Shown piece after piece: positions 52,920-62,211 of a stretch of DNA of 64,000 nucleotides; the stretch's first letter is position 1; each line of letters starts with the position of its first letter. The stretch is from NCBI RefSeq assembly GCF_036014115.1, contig NZ_CP107913.1, positions 1,178,001-1,242,000 of the forward strand. Direction: 5' to 3'. The notes beneath the pieces are model-generated. The model ran no database searches. It was not told where the DNA came from and saw only the letters and a list, made by a program, of their open reading frames with translations. Source of the DNA: Streptomyces sp. NBC_00448 (GTDB lineage Bacteria > Actinomycetota > Actinomycetes > Streptomycetales > Streptomycetaceae). The position numbers were made by a program, and so were the translations under genes.

Positions 52920-53050
52920 CTGGGTCGGGTCACCGCGAACGCCTCGATCGCCTTTCTCGGCGTGTCCGCGGTACTCGGCGCTGTAGATCGCCCGCATCGC
53001 CTTCGTCGCACCGGGCTGGGCGGACTTGGGGAGGCAGTTGTTTGACGTTG
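52920..53050 (-). mobile_element. IS256-family transposase relic with frameshifts
   Basis: On the minus strand the sequence reads NVKQLP, then (after a one-base slip) KSAQPGATKAMRAIYSAEYR and GHAEK, then (after an extra A) AIEAFAVTRP. This matches an internal stretch of IS256/Mutator-type transposases (family pattern LPKSAQPGAKKALAEIWNAED..HA..A..AF). Both ends and the catalytic residues are missing, so it is a dead fragment. The nearby GCGGGTC-CTCCC-GACCCGC hairpin (53089-53107) could end the LysR transcript. Confidence 0.7.
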
Positions 53051-53193
53051 CGGGCCTGCGCACCCAGCACCTCTGCGGCTGAGCACGGGCGGGTCCTCCC
53101 GACCCGCGCTGCAACGCGGGCCTACTCGGAGACCAGCATCTGTACGCGCACCACGATCCGCTCGCCTTCGACAGACCCCTGGGACCTGGCGTC

Positions 53194-53290
53194 TCAGGAT
53201 GTGGTGTAGAGGTGGTTGACCTCTCCCGCGGTCAGTGCTGCGGGGTAGGTGCGGACGTCGGCGATGGAGCCGGGCCACTGGTTGTAGGGG
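53194..53290 (-). pseudogene. C-terminal fragment of a LamG/concanavalin-like domain protein
   Basis: The minus strand reads YNQWPGSIADVRTYPAALTA and GEVNHLYTTS then stop. This is the end of a LamG domain as found in large secreted Streptomyces proteins (pattern W.G.IADVR.Y..ALTA.EV..LY). The rest of the gene is missing; immediately beyond, on the opposite strand, the Rhs protein begins mid-domain. The junction suggests a deletion or inversion. Confidence 0.65.
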
Positions 53291-56200
53291 GCGGCGCTGG
53301 TCGGCGAAGTCGTCGGCCAGGGCGGGAGGATCGGCGGCCGACGCGGCGAGCGCTCCGGCAGGCACGCCCTACAGGATCGACGTCCTGCCGAAGGGCACTG
53401 CGGCCGAACTCGGCGAGCGAGGGCCGGTGGTGGCACTCTCGCGCAATGCCAAGGGTTCGTCCGGCTCGGTCGAGGTCGGTGTCGACGTGAGCAGTCTCGA
53501 TGCCGAGTTCGGCGGTGACGCGGCGTCCCGGTCCCGGTTGGTCGAACTGCCGTCGTGCGCCTTGACCACTCCGGGTTCACCTGAGTGCGCCCGGCAGACA
53601 CCCGTCGAGTCGCACTACGACCCGGCGACGCACCGCCTGGTCGCTGATGTGGTGGTACCGGCAGGCAGCGGTACCACAGCCGGTTCCAGTGCCCCAGCGT
53701 CCGAGAACGTCGTGCTCACCGCCGACACCACGCCGGCCGGCGGCGGAGGTACTTACGCGGCGACCAGTCTGAACCCGAGCAGCGGTTGGACCTCGGGCTC
53801 CAGCAACGGCGGCTTCACGTACAGCTATCCGATCCAGGTGCCGCCCTCGATCGGCGGCGGCACGCCCGCGGTGGCGCTGTCGTACGACTCCTCGTCCGTG
53901 GACGGTCTGACGTCGTCCACGAACGCGCAGGCTTCCTGGATCGGTGACGGGTGGGACTACAGCCCCGGATACATCGAGCGTTCCTACAAGTCCTGTGACA
54001 AGGACGGCATCGCCGGGTCGAGCGATGTGTGCTGGGGCGGCTACAACGCGACCATCCTCCTCGGTGGCGAGTCGAGCCAACTGGTGCGCGACGACAAAAC
54101 GGGAACCTGGCGGCTACGGGACGACAACGGTTCGAAGGTGGAGTTCCTCACCGGGGCGTCCAATGGCACCTCGAACGGCGAGTACGTCAAGGTGAGCACG
54201 TCCTCCGGGGCTGCCTACTACTTCGGCCTGAACCACCTGCCCGGCGGCGATCAGAGCGACCCGGCGACCAACTCCGCCTGGACCGAGCCGGTCTACTCGC
54301 CCAATTCCGGCGACCCCTGCTACGACAAGACCAAGGGTGACGCGTCCTGGTGCCAGATGGCCTGGCGCCTGAACCTGGACTATGCCGTCGATGCCCACGG
54401 GAATCTCACCACGTACACCTACCAGGCGGAGACCAACTACTACGAGCGCGGCGCCGGCCAGAACAACGGTAACGGGGCTCCCACCTCCTACGTCCGGGGC
54501 GGCACGCTCAAGACGATCGACTATGGCCAGCGGCTGGCGGACCAGGTGGCCGCGAAGGGCGCGCTGATGCCCGCCGACCGAGTGGCTTTCACACCTGCTC
54601 CGGAGGGTCGCTGCTCTGTCGCCGGCGGTTTCACCTGTCTGGGCGCCACCCTGGGCGCCTCCAACGCGGCCCACTGGCCGGACGTCCCGTACGACGAGAA
54701 CTGCGACAAGGGCTCCACCACCTGCAAGAACTACGGAGTGGAGTTCTGGACCACCACCAGGCTGCAGACGATCACGACCCAGGTCGCTTCCGCAGGCAAG
54801 TGGAAGGACGTCGACAGCTACCAGCTCAACCAGAGTTTTCCGGACCCGTACGACGGCAACAAGCCGTCGATGTGGCTCGATTCCATCGAGCGAACCGGGA
54901 AGGACGGCGCGACGGACCAGCAGATGCCGAAGGTCAGTTTCGAGTGGCAGGAACTGCCCAACCGCGTCGACGGAACAAACCTCATACCCGCGCCCACCAT
55001 CTTCAACCGCCCGCGCATGAAGACCATCACGACCGAGACCGGCGAGCAGATCCAGGTCGTCTTCAGGCCGGCGGCCTGCTCCAGGATCAGCGGCAAGATG
55101 CCTGCCAGCGCGGCCACCGACACCATGCCCTGCTACAACGTGAAATGGTATCCGCCGGGTCGGGACGAGGCCGAAGGCCCCGAGTCGGACTGGTTCAACC
55201 GCTACCAGGTCGACTCCGTCACCGAGAACGACAAGGTGGCCGATTCGCCGGCAGTGGTCACCCACTACGACTACGGCCCGGCCGCGTGGCACTACGACGA
55301 CAGCGAGCTGACCGACTCCGCAACGCGCACCTGGAGTGACTTCCGAGGCTACGCCTACGTCACGGCCACGACCGGTTCCGGGCAGGACGGTCCCGAGTCG
55401 CAGACGAAGACCGTGTATTACCTCGGCATGGAAGGCGACCGGAACGCTTCCGGGGGCAGCCGATCGGTGTCGCTCACCGACTCGCTCGGAGACCACGTCA
55501 CGGACTCCGACTGGCTGGCCGGCCAGACTCTGGAGACCGACACCTACGACAAGGCAGGCGGCAGCATCGCCACCTACCAGGTCAACACCAGCTCTCAACC
55601 TGTCACCACCGCCACACACGCGCGGGGTTCAGACCTGCCCGACCTCGTCGCCCGATACGACTCCACCGCGTCGGTCCAGACCACCAGGGGCCTCAAGGCT
55701 GACGGCACCTGGCGTACCGCGACGACGACGACCCGGACCGACCCCAGTCACGGCAACCTCGCTGTCAGCGTCGACGCCAAGGCCGACGGCGAACCGGAGC
55801 AGTGCACCCTCACCTCATACGCCACCTCCGCGAACCCTCTGCTGACCACTCTGGTGGACGAGAAGAAGGTCATCTCCGGCACCGGTGCGTGCACGGCTAC
55901 GGCCACCAAGGACAACACGGTCAGCGACTCACGCAGCTTGTACGACGCGAAAGGCTTCGGGTCGGCCGCGGCGAGCGGCAACATCTCCTCGGCACAGGAG
56001 TTGGACCACTACGACGACTCGGGCACACCCGTGTACGTCACCACGTCGGCCACCACCTACGACGACTACGGCCGCGTCGTCTCGGCCACGGACCCGAACG
56101 CGACTGACACGCAGCACCCGCACGGAGCCACGACCACGACGGAGTACGACGCCGCGCACACCGGTGAACTGCCCACCACGATCACGGTGAAGAGCCCAGC

Positions 56201-59200
56201 CCCGGGGAGCACCACCGACTGGCAGGCCATCACCACCATGGACCCCGCGCGGGGCCTGCCGTTGACCTCCAAGGACATCAACGGAAACACGGCAACCGAG
56301 GAGTACGACCCCCTCGGCCGCCTGGTCAAGGTCTGGGCTCCCGGACGGACCACGGCCGACCACCCCAACATCACCTACACCTACGCGGTGAACGGTACCG
56401 ACGCCCCCTCTGCCGTCACGACCTCCACGCTCTCCGTGGATGCCGGAGCGAGATACACGCAGTCCGTTCAGATCTTCGACGGTTTCGGACGTCCCCGTCA
56501 GACCCAGGCGACCCCGGGCATCTCCGCCTACCACGGCCGAGTACTCACCGATACCCTCTACGACTCCCACGGCCGGCCCTTGGAGACCCACTCTCCCTAC
56601 TACGACGACTCCGCCCCGCCCGGTAGCACGTTGTTCGCCGTCGACGACGACGAAGTGCCGGGTGAGACCGCCACGATCTACGACGGCCAGGACCGTTCCG
56701 TCGCCTCGGTGTTCTCCGCGTACGCGCAGGAGCAGTGGCGTACCGCGACCGCCTACCCGGGCGTGGACGAGACCGACACCACTCCTCCCGCAGGTGGGAC
56801 GCCGACCACGGTCATCACGGATGCCGCGGGCCGGACCACCCAGGCGTGGCAGTACAAGACCTCCACGGCCACCGGCAAGTCATCCGACGCCGACGTCACC
56901 ACCTACACCTACACCCCGGCCGGCAACCCCGACACGCAGACCGACTCCACCACCAAGGACACCTGGTCCTACCGGTACGACCAGCGCGGCCGCCCGACGA
57001 GCCAGACCGACCCCGACATGGGCACCACCACCAAGAGTTACGACGCCGACGGGCGACTCGCCGCCACCACCGACGCCCGCAAGATCACGCTGTCCTACGA
57101 CTACGACCTCCTCGGACGCCAGACGGCTGAGTACAGCACCACCGCGCCGTCGACCACGAAGGTCCCGGAAGCCACCTGGACGTACGACACGGCCCCTGGC
57201 GGTAAGGGGCAGCCGGCCGAGTCCAACAGCTACACCGGTGGGGACACCGCACACCCGTATTCCAGCACGGTGCTCGGGTACGACATCGGCGGGCGCTCCA
57301 CGGGGACTTCGGTCACCATCCCCTCGACAGAGGGAAAGCTCGCCGGCACCTACAAGACACAGGCCATCTACGACCCGATCACCGGCAACGTCTCGGCGAC
57401 CCACACGGACGCCCGTGGCGACCTGCCTGCCGAGACCCTCAACTACAGCTACGACGTCAACGGCGCCCTGCTCAGCTACGGTTCGACCGCCACCGAGTAC
57501 GACCTGTCCACGGACTACGACGCGTTCGGCCGACCGGTGCGCACCACGGTCAACCCGTGGGGCACCGAGATCGTGGCCACCGATAACTACGATCAGTCCA
57601 CCGGCAACCTGCTCTCCTCCTATCTGGACAAGCAGTCCGCGGGTACCGGTGCGGTCCAGCAGATCACCTACACCCGGGACCCGGCCGGGAAGCTGACCGC
57701 GATCCAGAACATCGCGGACAACACCCCGTCCCTGACCGATCTGCAGTGCTTCAGCTACGACTACCTCGGCCGGCTGACCACCGCGTGGACCGACAACGGC
57801 GGGGTATCCACCGAGCCCCAGCCGAAGGTCTCGGGTCTGGGAAGCTGCAAGAACAACTCGCCTACCAGCGGCGCGGCGACGGGCAAGACCACGGTCGGCG
57901 GCCCCGCGCCCTACTGGACCTCGTACTCCTATGATGAGACCGGAAACCGCACGGGTCAGGTCCAGCACGACATCTCGGGCGACACCGCCAAAGACATCTC
58001 CACCACTCAGGCCTTCGCCATCGGACGGCAGAACACCCCGACCACGGCAGCGAACAGCGGCGGCGGTACCGGCGGACCCCACGCCCTGCTGTCCACCACC
58101 AGCACCGGGCCGGGGAACCCGGGCACGTCGGCCTTCCAGTACGACGCCGTCGGTGACACGACGGCGGTCACTGACACCTCCGGAACCACCACACTTACCT
58201 GGGACACAGAGGGTCGACTCGCCTCCGACACCAAGACCGGCACGAGCGGCGGGACGACGTACGTCTACGACGCCGACGGCAACCAACTGCTCCGTCACGA
58301 CCCGGGAAAGACCACCCTCAACCTCGGCGACGACGAACTGGTCCTCGACACCGCTACCGGCTCCGTCACCGACACCCGTACATACAGTCTCCCGAACGGC
58401 CTGACCGCCGTGGTGCAAGCCGGTTCGCGCACCTGGCAGGTTGCCGATGACCAAGGCACAGCGACGCTCGCGCTGGATGCCACCACGCTGACCGAATCGC
58501 GCCGCCCCGCCGACCCCTTCGGTGTGCCGCGCGGTACACAGCCCACCAGTTGGGCCGGCGACCACGGGTTCGTCGGCGGCACCAAGGACGACGCCACCGG
58601 TCTGACGAACCTCGGTGCCCGGGAATACCAGCCGCTGACCGGCCGGTTCCTCGACCCCGACCCGCTACTGGACCCATCCGATCCCCAGCAGTGGAACGGC
58701 TACGCCTACGGCGCGAACGATCCCGTCAACCAGAGCGACCCCACAGGTCAGCGCTCGGAGTGCGGCCAGAACGGCGACGCCCCCTGCAACCCGGCCTCCA
58801 CCTCTGCCACGGGCGGCAGCTCCGGAAAGTCTTGGCCCTGCAACATCGCCAGTGTGTGCGCGCCTGCGGCGAAGTGTGACCGCACCTGCCTCGACATGGG
58901 AAAGTCGGACCCTCTCACGAAGAGCGGGTACACGGAGATCTACCCGAACGTCGTGATCCGCAACGACACCAAGGACTTCTCCCGCTTCCGCGCCGAGTTC
59001 TACAAGATGATCCAGCAGGACTGCATCGACGGCAGTTACAACTGCTACGACCCCACCGCCCACCTAGGCGAACCGCCGGCGGCGGCCCAGGTGATGGGCT
59101 GGCTTGCACGGTTGGAACAGATCGAATACCTCGTCAAAGTCGATCTGAAGATCCCCACGCTTGCCGATGTCGTGGAGGATATTCTCGCGACCAAGGCCGT

Positions 59201-59678
59201 CGAAACGGTGGCGAAGATGCTCGGCCCCGATGCCGGCATTTCTGATATCGAGGAGGCGCAGGCGAATCTCGGCCGTGACGAGGCCGAGACGCTAGCGGGT
59301 AAGGAGGGTGAGGGCTGTGTAACTGTCAACAGTTTCCCGGGCGAGACCAAGGTGCTGTCGGCCGACGGGAACAGCGAGCGGATCGACCACGTCAAGGTCG
59401 GCGACAAGGTCGTCGCCACGAACCCGCTCACCGGGAAGACACAGCCTGAAAAGGTCACAGCGGTCATCAAGACCCTCACCGACACCGACTTCACCGATGT
59501 CGGCATCGCCAACCACACCATCACCTCGACGCAGCACCACCCCTACTGGGACGTCGCCCTCCACCGCTGGGCCAACGCCGCCGACCTCCACCCCGGCGAC
59601 CTCCTCCGCCTCCCGGACGGCACCACCACCCGAATCCACACGGTCCGCAACTACACCGGCCACACGGTCACCCTATAA
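53235..59678 (+). CDS. Rhs/YD-repeat polymorphic toxin carrier with Hint module (5'-truncated, 3'-frameshifted)
   Basis: A very large frame (2147 residues). The first 40 residues read antisense of the LamG fragment and are not Rhs-like; homology begins near residue 43 (APAGTPYRIDVLPKG) in the middle of the normal N-terminal domain, so the signal peptide and first part are missing. Then come the pre-repeat domain (GGGTPAVALSYDSSSVDGLT), many YD repeats (YDSHGRPLETHSPY, YDQRGRPTSQTDPD, YDLLGRQTAEY), the Rhs core end (NLGAREYQPLTGRFLDPDPL near residue 1795) and a Hint module (FPGETKVLSADGNSERI to the end). Hint normally releases the following toxin. A one-base insertion ends the frame at TAA 59676. 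Confidence 0.88.
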   Translation: MLRGRCGRRRWSRATGCRGRRWSAKSSARAGGSAADAASAPAGTPYRIDVLPKGTAAELGERGPVVALSRNAKGSSGSVEVGVDVSSLDAEFGGDAASRSRLVELPSCALTTPGSPECARQTPVESHYDPATHRLVADVVVPAGSGTTAGSSAPASENVVLTADTTPAGGGGTYAATSLNPSSGWTSGSSNGGFTYSYPIQVPPSIGGGTPAVALSYDSSSVDGLTSSTNAQASWIGDGWDYSPGYIERSYKSCDKDGIAGSSDVCWGGYNATILLGGESSQLVRDDKTGTWRLRDDNGSKVEFLTGASNGTSNGEYVKVSTSSGAAYYFGLNHLPGGDQSDPATNSAWTEPVYSPNSGDPCYDKTKGDASWCQMAWRLNLDYAVDAHGNLTTYTYQAETNYYERGAGQNNGNGAPTSYVRGGTLKTIDYGQRLADQVAAKGALMPADRVAFTPAPEGRCSVAGGFTCLGATLGASNAAHWPDVPYDENCDKGSTTCKNYGVEFWTTTRLQTITTQVASAGKWKDVDSYQLNQSFPDPYDGNKPSMWLDSIERTGKDGATDQQMPKVSFEWQELPNRVDGTNLIPAPTIFNRPRMKTITTETGEQIQVVFRPAACSRISGKMPASAATDTMPCYNVKWYPPGRDEAEGPESDWFNRYQVDSVTENDKVADSPAVVTHYDYGPAAWHYDDSELTDSATRTWSDFRGYAYVTATTGSGQDGPESQTKTVYYLGMEGDRNASGGSRSVSLTDSLGDHVTDSDWLAGQTLETDTYDKAGGSIATYQVNTSSQPVTTATHARGSDLPDLVARYDSTASVQTTRGLKADGTWRTATTTTRTDPSHGNLAVSVDAKADGEPEQCTLTSYATSANPLLTTLVDEKKVISGTGACTATATKDNTVSDSRSLYDAKGFGSAAASGNISSAQELDHYDDSGTPVYVTTSATTYDDYGRVVSATDPNATDTQHPHGATTTTEYDAAHTGELPTTITVKSPAPGSTTDWQAITTMDPARGLPLTSKDINGNTATEEYDPLGRLVKVWAPGRTTADHPNITYTYAVNGTDAPSAVTTSTLSVDAGARYTQSVQIFDGFGRPRQTQATPGISAYHGRVLTDTLYDSHGRPLETHSPYYDDSAPPGSTLFAVDDDEVPGETATIYDGQDRSVASVFSAYAQEQWRTATAYPGVDETDTTPPAGGTPTTVITDAAGRTTQAWQYKTSTATGKSSDADVTTYTYTPAGNPDTQTDSTTKDTWSYRYDQRGRPTSQTDPDMGTTTKSYDADGRLAATTDARKITLSYDYDLLGRQTAEYSTTAPSTTKVPEATWTYDTAPGGKGQPAESNSYTGGDTAHPYSSTVLGYDIGGRSTGTSVTIPSTEGKLAGTYKTQAIYDPITGNVSATHTDARGDLPAETLNYSYDVNGALLSYGSTATEYDLSTDYDAFGRPVRTTVNPWGTEIVATDNYDQSTGNLLSSYLDKQSAGTGAVQQITYTRDPAGKLTAIQNIADNTPSLTDLQCFSYDYLGRLTTAWTDNGGVSTEPQPKVSGLGSCKNNSPTSGAATGKTTVGGPAPYWTSYSYDETGNRTGQVQHDISGDTAKDISTTQAFAIGRQNTPTTAANSGGGTGGPHALLSTTSTGPGNPGTSAFQYDAVGDTTAVTDTSGTTTLTWDTEGRLASDTKTGTSGGTTYVYDADGNQLLRHDPGKTTLNLGDDELVLDTATGSVTDTRTYSLPNGLTAVVQAGSRTWQVADDQGTATLALDATTLTESRRPADPFGVPRGTQPTSWAGDHGFVGGTKDDATGLTNLGAREYQPLTGRFLDPDPLLDPSDPQQWNGYAYGANDPVNQSDPTGQRSECGQNGDAPCNPASTSATGGSSGKSWPCNIASVCAPAAKCDRTCLDMGKSDPLTKSGYTEIYPNVVIRNDTKDFSRFRAEFYKMIQQDCIDGSYNCYDPTAHLGEPPAAAQVMGWLARLEQIEYLVKVDLKIPTLADVVEDILATKAVETVAKMLGPDAGISDIEEAQANLGRDEAETLAGKEGEGCVTVNSFPGETKVLSADGNSERIDHVKVGDKVVATNPLTGKTQPEKVTAVIKTLTDTDFTDVGIANHTITSTQHHPYWDVALHRWANAADLHPGDLLRLPDGTTTRIHTVRNYTGHTVTL

Positions 59679-60084
59679 CCTGACCGTCGCGGACCTGCAC
59701 ACGTACTATGTGCTGGCGGGAGCCACGCCGGTCCTGGTTCACAACAGCAACTGCCTCTTCGGCTCCCCGCTCAAGGAAGGGATTTTCGGGCAGAGTAAGG
59801 CCGCAACCCAGAGCCGAATCCAAGAGGTTGTTGACTTCTACGACATGAACGGGCGACCGCCTGCCATGACGCATCAGGGCGGCAGGAGAGGTCGACCGGC
59901 CGGAGAGTACGGCAACGGAAATGGGCAGCTTCCAGATAGACCGCTCGGCTACTACACGGAGAGCGATGTTTGGCCTTCCGGTAGAGGGACGGGAAATCGA
60001 GGGGCGGAGCGTCTCGTATTCGGGCGAAAGGGTGAGGTGTACTACACCTCCAATCACTACGACAATTTCATCCGGCTTCGATGA
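59674..60084 (+). CDS. Guanyl-specific RNase (N1/T1-like) toxin domain, out of frame with the Rhs carrier
   Basis: After the frame change the sequence continues as YNLTVADLHTYYVLAGATPV LVHNSN, the end of the Hint module with its terminal HN, and then a roughly 110-residue toxin. Its end reads LPDRPLGYYTESDVWP, GAERLVFG and YYTSNHYDNFIRLR, matching the RNase Sa/barnase group: Glu in YYTES, Arg in GAERL and His in SNHYD correspond to the catalytic triad. It would cleave RNA after guanine. Deleting one C of the CCC at 59671-59673 restores the full-length protein. No good independent start is seen, so the toxin is probably silent unless frameshifting occurs. G+C is lower than in the flanking core genes. 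Confidence 0.78.
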   Translation, partial: YNLTVADLHTYYVLAGATPVLVHNSNCLFGSPLKEGIFGQSKAATQSRIQEVVDFYDMNGRPPAMTHQGGRRGRPAGEYGNGNGQLPDRPLGYYTESDVWPSGRGTGNRGAERLVFGRKGEVYYTSNHYDNFIRLR

Positions 60085-60109
60085 GGAGTTGGCGAAAGGT
60101 TGAGGAAAC

Positions 60110-60544
60110 GTGCAGTGGCGACCGATCTCTAGCGTAATCCCAGGGATGTCTGCCCCACCCTATCTGCTTCCAGAGACTGGCCGAGACGCGGTCGGACGTC
60201 GCATAGAGGGCCAGGGGTTCCAGGTCCGATGCGTCGATGCCTCACGCTTCCAATCGGAGCGTGACGCCTCTCTAGCTGTTGGGCGAGAGCTTGACTTCCC
60301 GGGCTACTTTCGTGGCGGCTGGGATGGGTTCTTCGACTTGCTGTCTGCCGAGTTCCAGGAGAAGCCGCGCCGATTGATCGTGGGGCTTCTGAACTCGGAT
60401 GTTCTTGCAGGTCGGGATTTGCGCCTGTTCGTCAATACGTCGTGGCATCTTCAGAACGCGACAGAAACGATCGAGTCTGAAGGTGGCGGTGAGTGGCAGC
60501 TGGAATTCTTCTACTGGGGGTCTTGGCGCCCGGAGGGGGAGTGA
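60110..60544 (+). CDS. Barstar-family RNase inhibitor (immunity protein)
   Basis: A 144-residue protein with the barstar core: GRELDFPGYFRGGWDGFFDLL (about residues 57-77; the aromatic and Asp residues of the helix that plugs the RNase active site) and the FFYWG C-terminal strand. The N-terminal 50 residues differ from classic barstar and include a Cys/Phe core (FQVRCVDASRF). GTG start with GAGGAAAC directly upstream. It lies 25 bases after the RNase domain on the same strand: the standard toxin-immunity order. Hand-counted G+C is 53% for 60061-60120 and 57% for 60361-60420, against about 80% in a core stretch such as 52261-52320. Confidence 0.85.
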   Translation: MQWRPISSVIPGMSAPPYLLPETGRDAVGRRIEGQGFQVRCVDASRFQSERDASLAVGRELDFPGYFRGGWDGFFDLLSAEFQEKPRRLIVGLLNSDVLAGRDLRLFVNTSWHLQNATETIESEGGGEWQLEFFYWGSWRPEGE

Positions 60545-60588
60545 GGTTGGCTCGCTGCCCGTGATCGCGTCGTGAGCGATAGCGAACT

Positions 60589-60622
60589 ACAGGCCCGACC
60601 GGAACCTTCCGGTGGGGCCTGT
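60589..60622. terminator. Bidirectional terminator between immunity gene and integrase
   Basis: The sequence from 60589 to 60622 folds into a hairpin with AGGCCC/GGGCCT at the base and ACCGGAA/TTCCGGT above it, separated by single-base bulges, around a 2-base loop. It sits between two convergent stops. Confidence 0.8.
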
Positions 60623-60630
60623 GCGGTGTC

Positions 60631-60651
60631 TGACGGCAGTAGTTGACGGCA
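60631..60651. repeat. Short direct repeats next to the integrase gene
   Basis: TGACGGCA occurs at 60631-60638 and 60644-60651, followed by AACGTCA. Repeats of this kind next to an int gene can be arm-type integrase sites or part of an attachment site; there is no tRNA nearby, so this is only a suggestion. Confidence 0.35.
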
Positions 60652-60654
60652 ACG

Positions 60655-61967
60655 TCAGCGGATGCCAGCAGCGCAAGGTGGCGGTTCGTCGCCGTCGGAC
60701 CTCTCGGCCTTGGTGGTCGTCGGGCCGTCGAGGGCTCTGCCGAGGGTGTTGATGGCGTCTCGCTGGAGGCGGAGTCGGACGTGGGCGTAGACGCCGGCGG
60801 TAACGCCGATGTGGGCGCGGCCGAGGAGTTCCTTGACGACGACGAGGTCGACGCCCTGTTCCAGGAGCAGGGTGGCTGTCGAGTGGCGGAGATCATGGAA
60901 GCGGATCGTTCGGAGTCCTGCGCTGTGGAGAAGGCGACGGAAGCGGCGGGTGAGGTTGGTGGGGTCGAGCGGCCCGCCCTTCGAGGTGGTGAAGACGAGC
61001 CCGTTGTCCGTCCAGCCCGTCCCGGGTACCTGACGCTCTTCCTGCTGCCGTTCCTGGTGGATCTTGAGGGAGTTGATGCATTCGGTGGGGAGGGCGATGC
61101 GCCGTTCGGAGGCGAGGGTCTTGGTGTTCAGGACGGTCAGGCCCTGGCTGCGGGTGCGCTGGAGGGAACGGTGGATGGTGGCGGTTCCGCTGGCCAGATC
61201 GAGGTCTTCCCAGCGCAGGCCGAGGAGTTCGCCCTTGCGGAGTCCGGTGTGGAAAGCGAGTTCGAACAAGGCGTGCAGCCGGTGTCCGCGTACGGCGGTG
61301 AGGAACTGGCGGGCCTCGTCGGCGGTGAGGGGTTCGAAGCGGCGGGGGCGGGGAGTGCCGGTGCGGACGTTGCGGGCCACGTTGCGGGGGATCTCCTCTT
61401 CGCGGACTGCGTGTTCCAGGGCGGACTTGAGGATGGAGCGCACGTAGGCCAGTGTCAGCGGGGAGAGCCGCTTGCGGCAGCACCTCCCGACGGCGCAGCA
61501 CTGGGGTTGGTCGCGGTTGGTGTCGGTGCCGCGTGTGCAGCACTGGCAGATGGTGCGGAGCTGGTTGAGCCGGGTGCGGACGTCCTTGGCGGTGAGCTTG
61601 GCGAGCTTCTTCTTGCCCAGGCCGGGGAGGACGTACAGCCGGACGACGGCGGTGTAGCGGGTGTGGGTGTTCTCCCGCAGATGGTGCACGGCGACGTTCT
61701 CCAGCCAGTACGTCAGGTACGCGGCCAGGCTGCCCTGCGCGGAGGGCGCGGGGAGGCCGCGGTTGCTGGCGGCGATCTTCTCGGTGAGCTTGGCCAGGGC
61801 GTCTTTGCGGGTGGTGCCGTAGACGCGGACACACTTGCGGGTGTCGCCGACGGCCAGCAGGTAGCCGGCGGCTTCCCAGCGGCGTCCTTGCGCTGATAGA
61901 CGGTGCCGTTGGCGCGGGCCCTGCGAGAACTGGTGCTGGGGGCGGGGTTGGTGTCGGGGGCGGTCAT
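60655..61967 (-). pseudogene. Tyrosine integrase (pSAM2/AICE type) with a frameshift near the start
   Basis: A site-specific recombinase of about 437 residues once the frame is repaired. SAM-like N-terminal domain (LAAYLTYWLENVAVHHLREN), an inserted Cys-rich zinc-like loop (CQCCTRG, CCAVGRCC) known from actinomycete integrative elements, and the catalytic domain with Arg (HTGLRKGELLGLRWEDLDL), HDLRHSTATL and the Tyr (AGVYAHVRL). The first 27 residues (MTAPDTNPAPSTSS to VYQRKD) are in another frame; inserting one G near 61883 restores RKDGRWEAAGYLL. An alternative start in the second frame exists upstream but gives an odd N-terminus. Start overlaps the xis stop. Confidence 0.82.
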
Positions 61968-62155
61968 CAGGCTGCCTGTTCGAGTTGGTGTGGACGAGGG
62001 TGTACACAGGGCGTGGGTGGGGATGCGGCGGGCGCGGCCGATGGTGTTGGAGGCGAGCTGTGGGTGCGGATGAGGTCGTAGACGGTGGAACGGCTGATCT
62101 TCAGGCGTGCCATGACCTCGGGGACGGTCAGGAGCTCGGCGTCGGCGGCCCTTGA
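61967..62155 (-). pseudogene. Excisionase (HTH_17) relic
   Basis: The minus strand begins AELLTVPEVMARLKISRSTV and YDLIRTH, the MerR-like helix-turn-helix of AICE excisionases. It then slips frame: LASNTIGRARRIPTHAL is in a second frame, YTLVHT in a third, and QLEQAA plus stop in the first again. Three small indels explain this. In intact elements the protein reads straight through and ends by overlapping the integrase start, as here. Confidence 0.7.
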
Positions 62156-62211
62156 AACCCACCGGCGGGGGTCCTTCGACCGGGAGCCGGGGCAGGTCGG
62201 CGGGGGGAGGG

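Noticed and set aside
53235-53355. First 40 residues of the Rhs frame as a real N-terminus or signal peptide
   Set aside because: The stretch is Arg-rich, lacks a hydrophobic core and is the antisense of the LamG fragment.
60545-60654. A tRNA gene or tRNA-end attachment site beside the integrase
   Set aside because: The space contains a terminator hairpin and short repeats but no cloverleaf, anticodon arm or TTCGA T-loop pattern.
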